Part shown: one piece after another, positions 1 to 9,843 of the stretch
Layout: each line of letters opens with the position of its first letter
How positions within the stretch are numbered: position 1 is the first letter of the stretch
Origin: an uncultured delta proteobacterium
Lineage (GTDB): Bacteria > Myxococcota_A > Polyangia > Haliangiales > Haliangiaceae
DNA length: 56,229 nt
Assembly (NCBI GenBank): GCA_900696455.1
Contig: CAADGB010000246.1
Coordinates: 1 to 56,229 of the forward strand
Direction of reading: 5' to 3'
Position numbers and translations under genes: made by a program
Notes under the pieces: model-generated
What the model was told of the DNA's origin: nothing
What the model saw: only the letters and a program-made list of their open reading frames with translations
Databases searched by the model: none

Positions 1-3000
1 ACCCCCGGCGGGGCGTCCGCCGCCGCCGCCGCCTCGAGCGCCGCCGGAGCGATCGCCAGGCCGAGGCGCCCCGCGGCCCACAGGGCGGCGCGCCAGGCGC
101 TGGCCTCGCGCGTGACCCGCCACGCCTGACGCTCGCCACCGGCCAGGACCTCGGCCTTCGCCGCGCGCCAGCCGGCCTCGGCGCGCTCGAGCGCGATCGC
201 CAGCGCGCGCGCCAGCTCGTCGGCGCCGTCCGCGGTGACGCCCGCGGCGCCGGCCAGCCAGGCCGCCTCGAGGCGGGCGCGCGCGTCGTCGGCGACCAGC
301 GCGCGCGCGAGCTCGGCGCGCGGGAAGGCGCGCCGGCGGACCAGCCCCTCGCGCAGCGGCGTGCGCACCTCGTCGTCGAGCTCGCCGAGCCGGGCGACGA
401 TCGTCGCCGGATCGCCGTGGCGCGCCAGGTAGGCGGCGGCCGGCCCGCTCACGTCGACCCACCCGCTGGGCAGGGCCAGCATGTGGGCCCGGGTCCGATC
501 GCCGGCGAAGATGGCGTGGGCCGCGGCGACCGCGGCCGAGCGCACCGCCGGGTGCCGCTCGTGCATGGCGAGGCCGAGGGCCGGCGCGCTCGCGGCGTCG
601 CCCAGCCGGCCCAGCTCCGCCGCCGCCGCCGCGCGCTCGTCGGCGGCCAGCTCGCGGTCGAGGAGGACGCGCTCGAGCAGCGCGCGGGCGCGGTCGTCGC
701 CGACGCGGCGGAGGGCGGCCAGCGCGCGGCGCCGCTCCTCGCCGACGCCGGCGGTCGCCGCCCGCTCGATGCGATCGCGCAGCGCGGCCAGCTCGTCGCC
801 GCGATCGGCGCCCGCGGTCCCGGCGTCGCCACCGGCGCCAGCGGCCCCGGCCTCGGCGCTCGCGCCCGACCGCGCCGCGAGCGCGCGCACCATCGCGCCC
901 AGGGCCTCGATCACCGCCGGCGCCACCGCCCGGTCGTGGATCGCCTCGGGCCCGGCGTCGAGCAGCGGCAGCAGGTGCTCCAGCGCGCGCCGATCGCCCA
1001 GCTCGCCGAGGGCCAGCGCGGCCCGCGCGCGCTCCGCCGGCTCGCCGGCCTTGAGCACGAGCAGGAGCGCGAAGAACGCCTCGGGCCGGCCGCGTCGGGC
1101 CAGGCCCTCGCCTGCCGGCAGGACCAGCTCGCGGCGACCACCGCGCAGCGCCGCCTCGAGCGGGGCCAGGGTCGCGCCGGCGACGTGAGCGACGCGCAGG
1201 GCCAGGGCCTCGCAGGCGGCGACCCGCACCGGCGCCTCGCGGTCGGCGAGCAGGCGTTCGAGCTGCTCCTCGGCCGCCGGCGCGTCGAGGTCTCCGAGCG
1301 CGCGCGCGATCGCGACCCGGAGGTCGGGATCGGTCGCGACCGCCGCCTGCGCCAGGAGCGGCAGGAGCGCCGCCTCCTGGTAGCGGACGCGCTCGCGCCC
1401 GTCGGGCAGCCGCTGCGGGCGCCGCGCGCGATCGCGGGCGATGCGCAGGAGCGCGTCCAGCGCGTCGTCGCGGTGGCCGTCGAAGCGGTCGTCCTCGCCG
1501 GCGGCGACCGGCCCGGCGATGATCTCGACCAGCGCCGGGGCCGCGGCCAGATCGCCGACCTCGCCCAGCGCCGGGACGAGCGACCACACCTCGGCCGTGC
1601 GATCGGGGTCGTCCAGCAGCCGCGCCGCCAGCGCCAGCGCGACCGCGCCCGCCACCGCCGGGGCACGACCGGCGGCGGCGACCAGCGCCGTCTGCGCGCG
1701 GTCGGCCCAGTCCTCGTCGCGGAGCAGGCGCCCGAGGACCTCGACCGCGCGCTCGTCGCCGCGTCGCGCCAGCCCGGCCGCGGCGCCGAAGCGGAGCTCG
1801 GGGTCGTCGCTCGACAGCGCCCCGGCCAGGGCCTCGAGCACCGGCCCCTCGGCGTCGCCGCCGCCGCTGCGCTCGACCAGGAGCGCCACCGCGCTGGCGC
1901 GGACGTCGGCGTGGCGGCTGCGCGCCCCGGCCAGCAGCGGCTCGACGCTGCCCGCCGGGTACAGCCGGGCCAGGCGCAGGAACGCGTGCTCGCGGACCTC
2001 GGCGTCGTCGGCGTCGAGCGCGGCGTGGACCAGCTCGGCGGCGCGCGGCGAGCCGGCGGCGAGCCCGACCAGCTCGTCGATCGCGGCCTTGCCGATGTCG
2101 GCGGCCGAGCGCAGCGCGGCGGCCAGCGGCGCCAGCTCGCCGCGGCCGTACTGCGCGCGCACCGCGGTCAGCGCCGCCTGGCGCACCAGGTGGTGCGGAT
2201 CGGCCAGCGCGTGCTCGAGCACCGGCAGGGCGGCGTCGCGCGCGATCCGGCCGTCGGCGGTGAGGGCGGCGATGCGCTCGACCGCGTCGCGCCGGACCCG
2301 CTGGGTCTCGTCGGCGGCGCCCCGGGCCGGCGCCTGCCGGATCAGGCCGGCGTGGACGCCGAACACGAGCTGGGCCGCCGCCGCGCGGTCGAGCCCGCCG
2401 GCGATCGCCGGTCGCGGCGGCACCTCGGTGGGCGCGGGGCCGCCGGCGTGGGTGAGCACCACGACCAGGCGCTCGAGCTCGCTCGGCGCGGCCGCCTGCT
2501 CCGCGGCGGCGGCGCCGCCGACCACCAGCCTCCGGATCCAGCCCGGGCGGCGGGCGCTGGCCGCCTCGGTCGAGCCGCCGGTGGTCGGCACCGTGGTCTG
2601 CGCCGGGCCGCTCAGGCGCTGGGCCTCGCGCCAGAACGCCAGGGGCTGGGGTCGCAGCGCCAGCACCTGGGCCGCGGCGTAGCGGCGCGCCGGCTCGTCG
2701 CTGGCCAGGGTGTCGACGACGACCCGCAGCGCCGCCGCCCGCCGCGGCTCCGGAGGCCACTCCGCCAGCTCGGCGGCCTTCTCGGGGCGTCGCGGGCCGA
2801 CCAGCTCGACGGCCACCGCGAGCGCGTCGGCGCCGGCCGCCCGCGCCTCGACCAGCCGCGCCGCCGCGAACCGGATCTCCGCGGTCGGGCTGGCCAGCGC
2901 GTCGAGCAACAGATCGGGGGCGAGGCCGGCGGCGGCCAGCGCCACGTCGCGGGCCACGATCACGGCGAACGCCAGATCCTGGACCTCGCGATCCGGATCC

Positions 3001-6000
3001 TCGAGCGCCTGGCGCAGGCCGCGCGCACCGTCGGCGCCGAGGGCGGTCAGGCCGACGATCGCGCCCAGGCGCAGCGGGCGGTGCTCGTGGCGCTGGGTGC
3101 CGGCCAGCACCGGCAGGGCGCGCAGGTCGCCGAGCCGGGCCAGCCCTTCGCCGGCCCACGACCGCACCGCGAGATCGGCGTGCCCCAGGGCGTCGAGCAG
3201 CGCCTGGCGCTGAGCCGGGCCGGCGGCGGTGGCGAGCCCCCGCGACGCCAGCTCGCGGACGATCGGATCGTCGTCGTCGAGGAGGCCGGACAGGAACGGC
3301 ACCGCGCCCGGGTCGCCGGCGTCGGCCAGGGCCTGCGCCGCCCGGCGCCGCAGCTCGTCGCTCGGCCGGTCGACGTCGGTGCGCGGGATCGACAGCAGGC
3401 GCTGCATGGGCGCGACCGCGCGCCGATCGCGGCGCCGCCCGCACAGCTCGCCGGCGCGCACCTGCAGGCCGTAGAAGATCGACGCGAACGCCAGGGCGAA
3501 GCCCTCGGCGTCGGTGGGCGCGACCCGATCCAGCGACTCGATGGCGGCGATGTGGACCACCGGCTGGTCGTCCTTCACCAGCTCCACCAGGCGCGCCCGC
3601 ACCGCGGCGGCCGGCGCGTGGCGCGCCCCGGCGGCGCCGGCGGCGCGGACCGCCGCCCGCGGCGAGGCCATCGCGGCGAGGTGAGCCTCGGCGCGCTCGC
3701 GGTCGCCGTGGTCGCGGGTCAGCTCCTGGTACGCGGCCAGCCCGACCTCGGCCACCGGATCCCGCACCCGTTCGAGCAAGAGCGCGTCGATGCCGCGGCT
3801 CACCGCGCCGGCGCCGGCCTGCCGCCGGCGGGCCAGCTCGGCCACCACCTGGCCGCGCAGATCGGCGTGCCGGCTGCGCCCGCCGCGCTCGAGCGGGACC
3901 AGGGGCGTGGCCGCGTGCCACGCCCACGAGGTCCTGTAGGCCTCGCCGCGCACCGCCGCCGCCTCGTCGTCGAGCGCGTCGCCCAGCAGGGCGTCGGCGC
4001 GGGCGGCCAGCGGCCCCGTCGGGCCGTGCTTGACCAGGAGCGCCAGCGCGCGGGTGCGCACGTCCTCCTGGCTGGTGCGCAGGAGGATCTCGGCCAGCTC
4101 GAGCTCGGCGCCGGCATCGCCGCCGGTGCGCGCCATCAGGGCGCCGACCGCCGCCGCCCGGACCTGGGCGTCGGCGTCGTCGCACAGCCAGCTCAGGCGC
4201 GCCAGCGCGCGGTCGTCGCCGGGGACGGTGGCCGCGGCCACCGCCAGCGCGTCGACGCTGGCCCGCCGCACGCCGGCGTCGGCCTCGCGCGACAGCCCGA
4301 GCAGCGCGCCGAGGGCGCGGCCGTCGCCGAGGTGGACGAGGCCCCGCGCGCCGCGCAGCGCGGTGTCCGGCGCGCGGCAGGCCATGGCCTGGAACAGCGG
4401 CGCCCGGTCGTCGTCGGAGAGCGGCGCGGCGTCGGCGCCGGCGGCCGCGGCCGGCAGCGCCGCCTGGTCGACGCCGACCCGGGCCGCGGCGTCGACCAGG
4501 TTGGCGGCCAGGGTGGGATCGAGCGCCCGCAGCCGGGCGGCGGTGGCCGGCCGCGCGCACAGGGCGACCGCGTACGCCGCCCACCGCACGTCGGGACTGT
4601 CGTCGTCGAGGGCGGCCGCCACCAGGCCGCGGGCCGCGGCGTCGTCGGCGCGGTCGACCAGGCCCAGGGTGAACAGCGCGCGGGCGCGCAGGTCGGGCGT
4701 GCCCCGGGCGAGCGCGGTCCGGATCGCCCATCGCGGCTCGCCGGCCGAGAGCCGGCGGGCCACCGCGAACGCGCGCTCGCGCACCGCCGCGCGATCGTCG
4801 GCGAAGCGCTCGGCGGCCAGGGCCGCCGCCGCCGGCGCCGGCGGCAGCTCGGCCAGGCGGTCGAGCGCCAGCAGCCGGACGTCCTCGGCCTCGGCCTCGA
4901 GACCCGTCCGGATCGCGGACACCACGGTCGCGGCCTCGAGCGCGCCCAGCGCGGCGAACGCGGCCGCCCGCACCTGGGGGTGGCCGTCGGCCAGCGCCGC
5001 GCGCAGCGCCGGCCGCGACAGCCGGCGCCCGCCGCGCTCGATGGCGCGGGCGGCGGCGGCCCGCAGCTCGAAGGCCGGGTCGCGGGCCAGGGCCCGATCG
5101 AGCAGCGCCCGGGCGTCGTCCTCGGGCAGCGCCGCCAGCGCCTCGATGGCGGCGGCGCGCACCGCCTGGGCGCGCGGCTTGGGATCGTCGAGGTCGGCGG
5201 CGAGGCGATCGAGCTCGCCGGCGGTCACCGCCACCGCGCCCACCGGCTCGCCGTCGGCGCCCAGGGTCTGGACCGCGAGCTTGCGCGCCGCGGTCACCGC
5301 CACCACCTGCGCCGTCGACCGCTCGACGCCCTTGACCGGCCCCGGCGCCACCACCAGGGCGGTGACCGGCCCGGCGGCGGGCTCGAGGGTGCGGGGGCGG
5401 CGGGCGCTGTCGAGCGGCCAGCTCCGCACCAGCCCGTCCTCGCCCGCCGACCACAGCCGGCGCGGCTGCTCGCGGCCGGCGTCGTCGATCACCAGCGGCC
5501 CGAGCGCCAGCCCGCGCACCGCGCCGCCGTGGGCGTGCTCCCCCGCGCGGTCGACGGCCTCGACCTCGCCCACCACGTACCCGACGCGCACCGTGCCGTC
5601 GCCGCAGCCGGCAGCGACCCGCCCGTCGCCGAGGCCGCACAGCGCGCGGACGCCGCCCTCGCCGCCCAGCGCCAGCGGCCGGATCGCGCCCCCGGCGAGC
5701 GCCCACGCGCCGTCGACGCCGCCGACCACGACCACGTCGCCCTCGACGGCGACCGCGTCGAGCGCGCGCTCGGCCACGGCGTGGCGCGCGGTCACCGCCA
5801 GCGCCGGTCGCGCGTCGCGGACGGCGAGCGCGATCAGGTGGAGCGCGCCGTCGGCGGTCACCGCCGCGACGCGCTCGCCGTCGACGACCAGGCCGCGCAT
5901 CGCGGCCCCGAGCTCGACCGCGCCGCACGCCCGCGCGTCGTCACCGGCCACGTCCCACGCGGTCAGCCGGCCGTCGGCGTCGCCCACCAGCAGCAGGTCG

Positions 6001-6191
6001 TCGCCGGCGGCGGCCAGCGCCCCACAGGCCGCGCCCGCGGCCAGCGCGCGCGGCTTGCCCTTGCCCCGGGCCAGGAGGTGGACGGTGGCCGGCGCGCCGT
6101 CGGCGTCGCGGCGGCCGCCGATCGCGATCCAGCGCGGCGCCACCGCGACCGCGAGCAGGCGCTCGAGCTGGGGACCGAAGGCCGCGCTCAC
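1..6191 (-). CDS. giant beta-propeller/HEAT-repeat protein, C-terminus beyond window
   Basis: The minus-strand frame stays open from a GTG at 6191 to the left edge, giving about 2063 residues without a stop. The first 300 or so residues form short beta-rich units ending in DG/GD turns (for example VVVGGVDGAWAL and LWSAGEDGLVRSWPL), which look like WD40/PQQ-type beta-propeller blades. The rest is almost uninterrupted HEAT repeats with the pattern DPxxxVRxAAxxALxxLG, such as DAQVRAAAVGALMARTGG. A Thr/Gly/Ala-rich linker near 2320-2620 separates two HEAT blocks. The GTG start overlaps the TGA of the upstream gene by four bases, so the two are almost certainly cotranslated. Such proteins are scaffolds; no catalytic motif was seen. 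Similar large propeller and HEAT proteins accompany MoxR/vWA ATPase systems in some bacteria, but that link is inference because the downstream operon lies outside the window. Confidence 0.82.
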   Translation of the reverse strand, partial: MSAAFGPQLERLLAVAVAPRWIAIGGRRDADGAPATVHLLARGKGKPRALAAGAACGALAAAGDDLLLVGDADGRLTAWDVAGDDARACGAVELGAAMRGLVVDGERVAAVTADGALHLIALAVRDARPALAVTARHAVAERALDAVAVEGDVVVVGGVDGAWALAGGAIRPLALGGEGGVRALCGLGDGRVAAGCGDGTVRVGYVVGEVEAVDRAGEHAHGGAVRGLALGPLVIDDAGREQPRRLWSAGEDGLVRSWPLDSARRPRTLEPAAGPVTALVVAPGPVKGVERSTAQVVAVTAARKLAVQTLGADGEPVGAVAVTAGELDRLAADLDDPKPRAQAVRAAAIEALAALPEDDARALLDRALARDPAFELRAAAARAIERGGRRLSRPALRAALADGHPQVRAAAFAALGALEAATVVSAIRTGLEAEAEDVRLLALDRLAELPPAPAAAALAAERFADDRAAVRERAFAVARRLSAGEPRWAIRTALARGTPDLRARALFTLGLVDRADDAAARGLVAAALDDDSPDVRWAAYAVALCARPATAARLRALDPTLAANLVDAAARVGVDQAALPAAAAGADAAPLSDDDRAPLFQAMACRAPDTALRGARGLVHLGDGRALGALLGLSREADAGVRRASVDALAVAAATVPGDDRALARLSWLCDDADAQVRAAAVGALMARTGGDAGAELELAEILLRTSQEDVRTRALALLVKHGPTGPLAARADALLGDALDDEAAAVRGEAYRTSWAWHAATPLVPLERGGRSRHADLRGQVVAELARRRQAGAGAVSRGIDALLLERVRDPVAEVGLAAYQELTRDHGDRERAEAHLAAMASPRAAVRAAGAAGARHAPAAAVRARLVELVKDDQPVVHIAAIESLDRVAPTDAEGFALAFASIFYGLQVRAGELCGRRRDRRAVAPMQRLLSIPRTDVDRPSDELRRRAAQALADAGDPGAVPFLSGLLDDDDPIVRELASRGLATAAGPAQRQALLDALGHADLAVRSWAGEGLARLGDLRALPVLAGTQRHEHRPLRLGAIVGLTALGADGARGLRQALEDPDREVQDLAFAVIVARDVALAAAGLAPDLLLDALASPTAEIRFAAARLVEARAAGADALAVAVELVGPRRPEKAAELAEWPPEPRRAAALRVVVDTLASDEPARRYAAAQVLALRPQPLAFWREAQRLSGPAQTTVPTTGGSTEAASARRPGWIRRLVVGGAAAAEQAAAPSELERLVVVLTHAGGPAPTEVPPRPAIAGGLDRAAAAQLVFGVHAGLIRQAPARGAADETQRVRRDAVERIAALTADGRIARDAALPVLEHALADPHHLVRQAALTAVRAQYGRGELAPLAAALRSAADIGKAAIDELVGLAAGSPRAAELVHAALDADDAEVREHAFLRLARLYPAGSVEPLLAGARSRHADVRASAVALLVERSGGGDAEGPVLEALAGALSSDDPELRFGAAAGLARRGDERAVEVLGRLLRDEDWADRAQTALVAAAGRAPAVAGAVALALAARLLDDPDRTAEVWSLVPALGEVGDLAAAPALVEIIAGPVAAGEDDRFDGHRDDALDALLRIARDRARRPQRLPDGRERVRYQEAALLPLLAQAAVATDPDLRVAIARALGDLDAPAAEEQLERLLADREAPVRVAACEALALRVAHVAGATLAPLEAALRGGRRELVLPAGEGLARRGRPEAFFALLLVLKAGEPAERARAALALGELGDRRALEHLLPLLDAGPEAIHDRAVAPAVIEALGAMVRALAARSGASAEAGAAGAGGDAGTAGADRGDELAALRDRIERAATAGVGEERRRALAALRRVGDDRARALLERVLLDRELAADERAAAAAELGRLGDAASAPALGLAMHERHPAVRSAAVAAAHAIFAGDRTRAHMLALPSGWVDVSGPAAAYLARHGDPATIVARLGELDDEVRTPLREGLVRRRAFPRAELARALVADDARARLEAAWLAGAAGVTADGADELARALAIALERAEAGWRAAKAEVLAGGERQAWRVTREASAWRAALWAAGRLGLAIAPAALEAAAAADAPPG

Positions 6192-9037
6192 GGCGACCTC
6201 GGCGGGGTCCGGGCCGGCCGCTCGCGCGCCGCCGGCAGCCCGAGGGAGCCGAGCCCGGGGTGGGCCTGCCGGAGCGCGGCCAGCGCCGCCACCGCCGCCT
6301 GCCACTCGCCCCGCGCCACCGACGCCGCCAGCTCGCCCAGCACCGGCGCCACCATCGCCGCGAAGCCGGCGTCGTCGCGCCCCAGCTCGCGCATCGCCTC
6401 GATCAGCCGGCGCTTGGCGACCGACGACGCCAGCGGCCGCTCGGGCTCGGCGCCGGCCACCGCGTCTCGCTTCTCGAGCCGCCCCGGCGGCAGGCCGAAC
6501 AGCACCGTGCGCACGAACTGGCGCAGGGCCACGACCTCGGCGTCGCCGGTGGGCAGCGGATCGGCGACGGTCACCACGCCGACGGCGCGCGGCGGCGTCC
6601 ACCCCGGCGGCGTCGCCCGCGGGCGGTGGCGATCCCAGAACAGCCGCACCGCGAACAGGCGGACGTCGCGCTCGGCGCTCTCCATCAGCCAGGCCAGGCG
6701 CTCGCGCCCGCCCACCCGCTCGTAGGCGCGGCGGATGATCGTGAGCGCGGCCTCGCGCGTGCCCTTGTGCGGGCTCTCGGCGAGGGCGAACAGGCGCGCC
6801 CCGTCCAGCCAGTCGGCCGGCAGCTTGCCGTCGCCGCGGGCGGCGCCCAGCAGGAGCTCGTTGCCGAGGGCCCGGGGCTCGCGGAAGTGGCTGGCCGCCA
6901 GCTCGTAGGGCAACCCGCGGTCGCCCCAGCGCACGACCTCCTCGCCGGCGATCGCGCACGCCAGGCGGCGGACGTCGGCCCGGGCGTCGTCGAGGAGCGG
7001 CCGCACCCGCGGCGCCGGGTAGTCGCCCGGCCCCAGCCGCGGCGTCACGCCCAGGGCGCGCGCCTCGGCCAGCGTCGGCCCGAGCTCGGGGTGGTGCGCG
7101 CGCAGGTACGTCGAGGCGAAGGCGCGCACCGGCTCGGCGACCCGCGGCCCGCTCGCCAGCTCCCACAGCCGCGCGAGGCCAGCCGCGCGATCGCCGTCGG
7201 CGAAGTCCTCGGGGGTGAAGTGCTCCAGCAGGAGGCGGTGGGCGAAGCCGTGCAGCTCGGGCTCGCCGGAGCGGGCCAGCTCGAGCAGCCAGGTCAGGCC
7301 GATCGACGACGGCGCGACCAGGTCGCGGCGGGCGAGCAGCTCCAGGGCCAGCGCGCGCAGCCGCGGCCGCGCCACCAGGCCCTTGACCCACGCGACGTCG
7401 AGCGCCGGCCCGGCGAGCTTGCCGGCGCGCAGCCAGCCGGCGACGTGGGCCGTCAGCGCCGGATCCTCGAGCGCCTCCTGCAGCCAGCGCGCGCCCAGCT
7501 CCTCGCCCGATCGCCGCCCCAGCTCGTCGAGGGCCTGGCGCCGGAGCTGCCAGTCGCAGCGCGGATCGGCGAGCGCGGCGATCCAGTGCCCGGCCGGGAT
7601 GACCGCGCCGGCGCCGGTGAACCACTCGACGACGAACCGGCGCTGCTCGGCGGTGCCGGCGGCCAGGGTGACGAACAGCGCGGCGTCGAGGTCGGTCGGG
7701 CGCGCGCCCTCCTTGAGCCGGGCGATCGCGAGCGCGCGGCTGGCGCCGTGGCCGACCAGGCGCACCAGCGCCGGCAGGCCGAGCTCGGCCGTGGCCAGGG
7801 CGCCGAGGCGATCGACGGCGAACGCGATCACGTCCGCATGCGGGCTCGCGGTCACCAGCGCCACCAGCTCGTCCACGGTCAGGGACGCGCCCTGCCCGCG
7901 CGCGTACTCGATCGCGAACGCCGCGGCCGCGGCCGACGGCGAGCGCAGCCAGCCCACCACGACCTCGTGGAGCCCGACCTCGCGGTAGCGCGTGGCGTGG
8001 AGCTCGGCGCGGGCGCGCAGGAGCCGGACCACCAGCTCCTGCACCGCCGCCAGGGGGCGCCGGCCCAGGCTGGCCAGGGTCGCGGGCGGCAGCGCGTGGA
8101 GCGCGGGCCCGTGCTCGGCCTCGAGCGAGCGCGCCGCCCACCCGCACACCAGCTCGTTCCCGGCGTCGAGGAGCAGGCGCACCAGCGGCGCCGGCGAGAG
8201 CTTCCAGGTGGCGGCGAAGGCCCGATCGTCCAGCGGCGCCGGCTCGAACGGCACCGGCCGCTTGGCGCCGCGCAGGCGCCGCCGCCCCCAGATGTAGGGC
8301 GCGATCCACGCCCGGCGGTAGCCGGGGCGCGGCCCGTAGTGCCGCAGCACCTCGGCGGCGAACACCGGGTAGGCGTCGGGGACGGCCTGGCCGAGGTGGC
8401 GCAGCCAGCGCCACGCCCGCCGCTTGAGGTAGAGGACCGTGCCCACGCCGATCTCGTCCCTGTGATGCTGACCGGTGTCGTGCATCACGTCGAAGCGGTG
8501 GGCGAGCGCGCCGAACAGGAGGGCGTCGTGGCGCTCCTCGGCCCGCTTGTAGATCGTCTTGGCCGCCTGCCACGAGCCCCAGCCCAGGCGGCCGTCGGTG
8601 AAGACGCGCACCAGCGCGGCGCGCCCGTGCTCGTCGTCGCGCTCGTAGAGCTCGACCAGGAGCTGCCCGAGGCGGAGCCGCGGCGGCGTCCACGGCGACG
8701 CCAGCGCCGCCTGCCAGGCGTCGCGGCGCGCCAGCTTGCGCTCGGTCGCGGTGCGGCCGCGCAGGGCCTGGGGGGACACCGCGTGGCGCAAGCGCGCCAG
8801 CGTCATCGCGCCGGCCGGCGGCTCCGGGGCGTCGTCCTCGCCCGCGTCGTCCGTGCCGGCGCCGTCGGCGTCGGGCGCGGCGCCGTCGGCGCCGACGGTG
8901 CCGACGGGATCGCCGGCCTCGGGCCGACCGGGGAGCGGATCGTCCTGGGCCAGGTAGCGGACGAGGAGGTCGCCGAGCTGCGGATCGCGATCCTCGACCG
9001 CGCGCTCGATGTCTCCGTACGTCACCTGGTCGGCCAC
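6188..9037 (-). CDS. 949-residue helical-repeat protein coupled to the giant HEAT protein
   Basis: This starts at GTG 9037 (MADQVTYGDIERAVEDRD) and ends in TGA 6188-6190, overlapping the next GTG. The N-terminus is followed by an acidic Asp/Ala/Pro-rich linker (about residues 45-75). Then comes a Trp- and Arg-rich helical region (WRWLRHLGQAVPDAYPVFA and a WIAPYIWGRRRLRG segment), and then long alpha-helical repeats related to HEAT. There is no signal peptide and no membrane segment, so it is probably cytoplasmic. I do not recognise a named family with certainty. The arrangement resembles the large partner proteins that accompany AAA+/vWA conflict or maintenance systems, such as the yeh-type clusters of enterobacteria, but that is a weak inference. 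It is the first gene of its operon and divergent from the glutathione transferase. Confidence 0.8.
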   Translation of the reverse strand: MADQVTYGDIERAVEDRDPQLGDLLVRYLAQDDPLPGRPEAGDPVGTVGADGAAPDADGAGTDDAGEDDAPEPPAGAMTLARLRHAVSPQALRGRTATERKLARRDAWQAALASPWTPPRLRLGQLLVELYERDDEHGRAALVRVFTDGRLGWGSWQAAKTIYKRAEERHDALLFGALAHRFDVMHDTGQHHRDEIGVGTVLYLKRRAWRWLRHLGQAVPDAYPVFAAEVLRHYGPRPGYRRAWIAPYIWGRRRLRGAKRPVPFEPAPLDDRAFAATWKLSPAPLVRLLLDAGNELVCGWAARSLEAEHGPALHALPPATLASLGRRPLAAVQELVVRLLRARAELHATRYREVGLHEVVVGWLRSPSAAAAAFAIEYARGQGASLTVDELVALVTASPHADVIAFAVDRLGALATAELGLPALVRLVGHGASRALAIARLKEGARPTDLDAALFVTLAAGTAEQRRFVVEWFTGAGAVIPAGHWIAALADPRCDWQLRRQALDELGRRSGEELGARWLQEALEDPALTAHVAGWLRAGKLAGPALDVAWVKGLVARPRLRALALELLARRDLVAPSSIGLTWLLELARSGEPELHGFAHRLLLEHFTPEDFADGDRAAGLARLWELASGPRVAEPVRAFASTYLRAHHPELGPTLAEARALGVTPRLGPGDYPAPRVRPLLDDARADVRRLACAIAGEEVVRWGDRGLPYELAASHFREPRALGNELLLGAARGDGKLPADWLDGARLFALAESPHKGTREAALTIIRRAYERVGGRERLAWLMESAERDVRLFAVRLFWDRHRPRATPPGWTPPRAVGVVTVADPLPTGDAEVVALRQFVRTVLFGLPPGRLEKRDAVAGAEPERPLASSVAKRRLIEAMRELGRDDAGFAAMVAPVLGELAASVARGEWQAAVAALAALRQAHPGLGSLGLPAARERPARTPPRSP

Positions 9038-9154
9038 GGTGCGATGCCCCTGCGCGCGACGCTACCACGCGGCCGCGGGCCGTCGTCACGGCCGCGCGGC
9101 ACAACCCGCACTCCCGCGGCACGACCGACCCGCGCCGGTGCTAGATCCCCGGTC
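9038..9154. promoter_or_regulatory. divergent intergenic region between HEAT operon and GST
   Basis: These 117 bases separate two divergent start codons, so both promoters must lie here or in the flanking coding ends. It is slightly less GC-rich near the GST start (CTAGATCCCCGGTC). I could not identify convincing -35/-10 boxes. Confidence 0.4.
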
Positions 9155-9763
9155 ATGAAGCTCTACGTCACGCCCGGGTTCTGCTCGCCCGCCCCCCACA
9201 TCGTCCTGCGCGAGCTCGACCTGCCCTTCGAGCTGGAGCGGGTGTCCAACCGCACCAAGCAGACCGCGAGCGGCGCCGACTATCGCGCCATCAACCCGCT
9301 CGGCTACGTGCCGGCGCTGGTCACCGACGACGGCGCGGTGCTGCTCGAGGTCGCCGCCATCCTCCCCTACCTCGGCGACCGCCGGCCCGAGGCCGGCCTG
9401 GTGCCGGCCCACGGCACGATCGCGCGCTACCAGCTCCACGCCACGCTCAACTTCCTGGCCAGCGAGCTGCACAAGCCGTTCTCCTACCTCCTCAACCCGG
9501 CGACCCCCGAGCCCATGCGCGACACCCTGCGCGCCCGCCTCGGCGCCTGCCTCGCCCACCTCGCCCCGCGCCTCGCCGGCGACGGCCACGTCGCCGGCCC
9601 CGGCTACTCGGTGGCCGACCCCTACCTCTTCACGATCCTGGGCTGGGCCGGCCTCGGCAAGCTCGACGTCGCCACCTGGCCCGACCTCGCCGCCTACCGC
9701 GCCCGCGTGGCCGCGCGCCCGGCGGTCACCGCCGCCCTCGCCGCCGAGAGCCGCCGCGACTGA
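9155..9763 (+). CDS. gstA: glutathione S-transferase, beta class (GstA-like)
   Basis: A cytosolic GST of 202 residues, the usual length. The N-terminal thioredoxin fold begins MKLYVTPGFCSPAPHIVLRE and has the beta-class Cys at position 10 followed by Ser11. NPLGYVPAL supplies the cis-Pro loop that binds glutathione, and LLEVAAILPYLGD matches the family's (T/E)xxAIxxYL segment. The C-terminal helical domain contains NFLASELHKPFSYL and the SVADPYLFTILGW signature with the conserved Asp. ATG 9155 is chosen because family homology begins exactly there, although the frame is open for several kilobases upstream as an antisense shadow. It conjugates glutathione to electrophiles or acts as a peroxidase; the substrate is unknown. 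It appears monocistronic. Confidence 0.9.
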   Translation: MKLYVTPGFCSPAPHIVLRELDLPFELERVSNRTKQTASGADYRAINPLGYVPALVTDDGAVLLEVAAILPYLGDRRPEAGLVPAHGTIARYQLHATLNFLASELHKPFSYLLNPATPEPMRDTLRARLGACLAHLAPRLAGDGHVAGPGYSVADPYLFTILGWAGLGKLDVATWPDLAAYRARVAARPAVTAALAAESRRD

Positions 9764-9778
9764 CCGCCCGCGGCCGCG

Positions 9779-9802
9779 CCACGCGCACGATTTTGCGCGC
9801 GG
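9779..9802 (+). terminator. possible hairpin after GST gene
   Basis: Arms 9779-9787 and 9794-9802 (CCACGCGCA / TGCGCGCGG) pair with one mismatch around a CGATTT loop, 16 bases after the GST stop. There is no T-run after the stem, so terminator activity is uncertain. Confidence 0.3.
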
Positions 9803-9843
9803 CGGCGGTCACATCCGGGCCGCGGCTGCTCCATCCTCCACCC

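Noticed and set aside
417-6725. Plus-strand open frame of 2102 codons
   Set aside because: It is the antisense shadow of the HEAT-repeat gene. Its translation is Arg/Gly/Ala/Gln-rich without any domain, as expected opposite a gene with G or C at nearly every third position.
6260-9154. Long upstream extension of the GST reading frame
   Set aside because: The extension is antisense to the 949-residue gene and low in complexity. GST homology starts exactly at ATG 9155.
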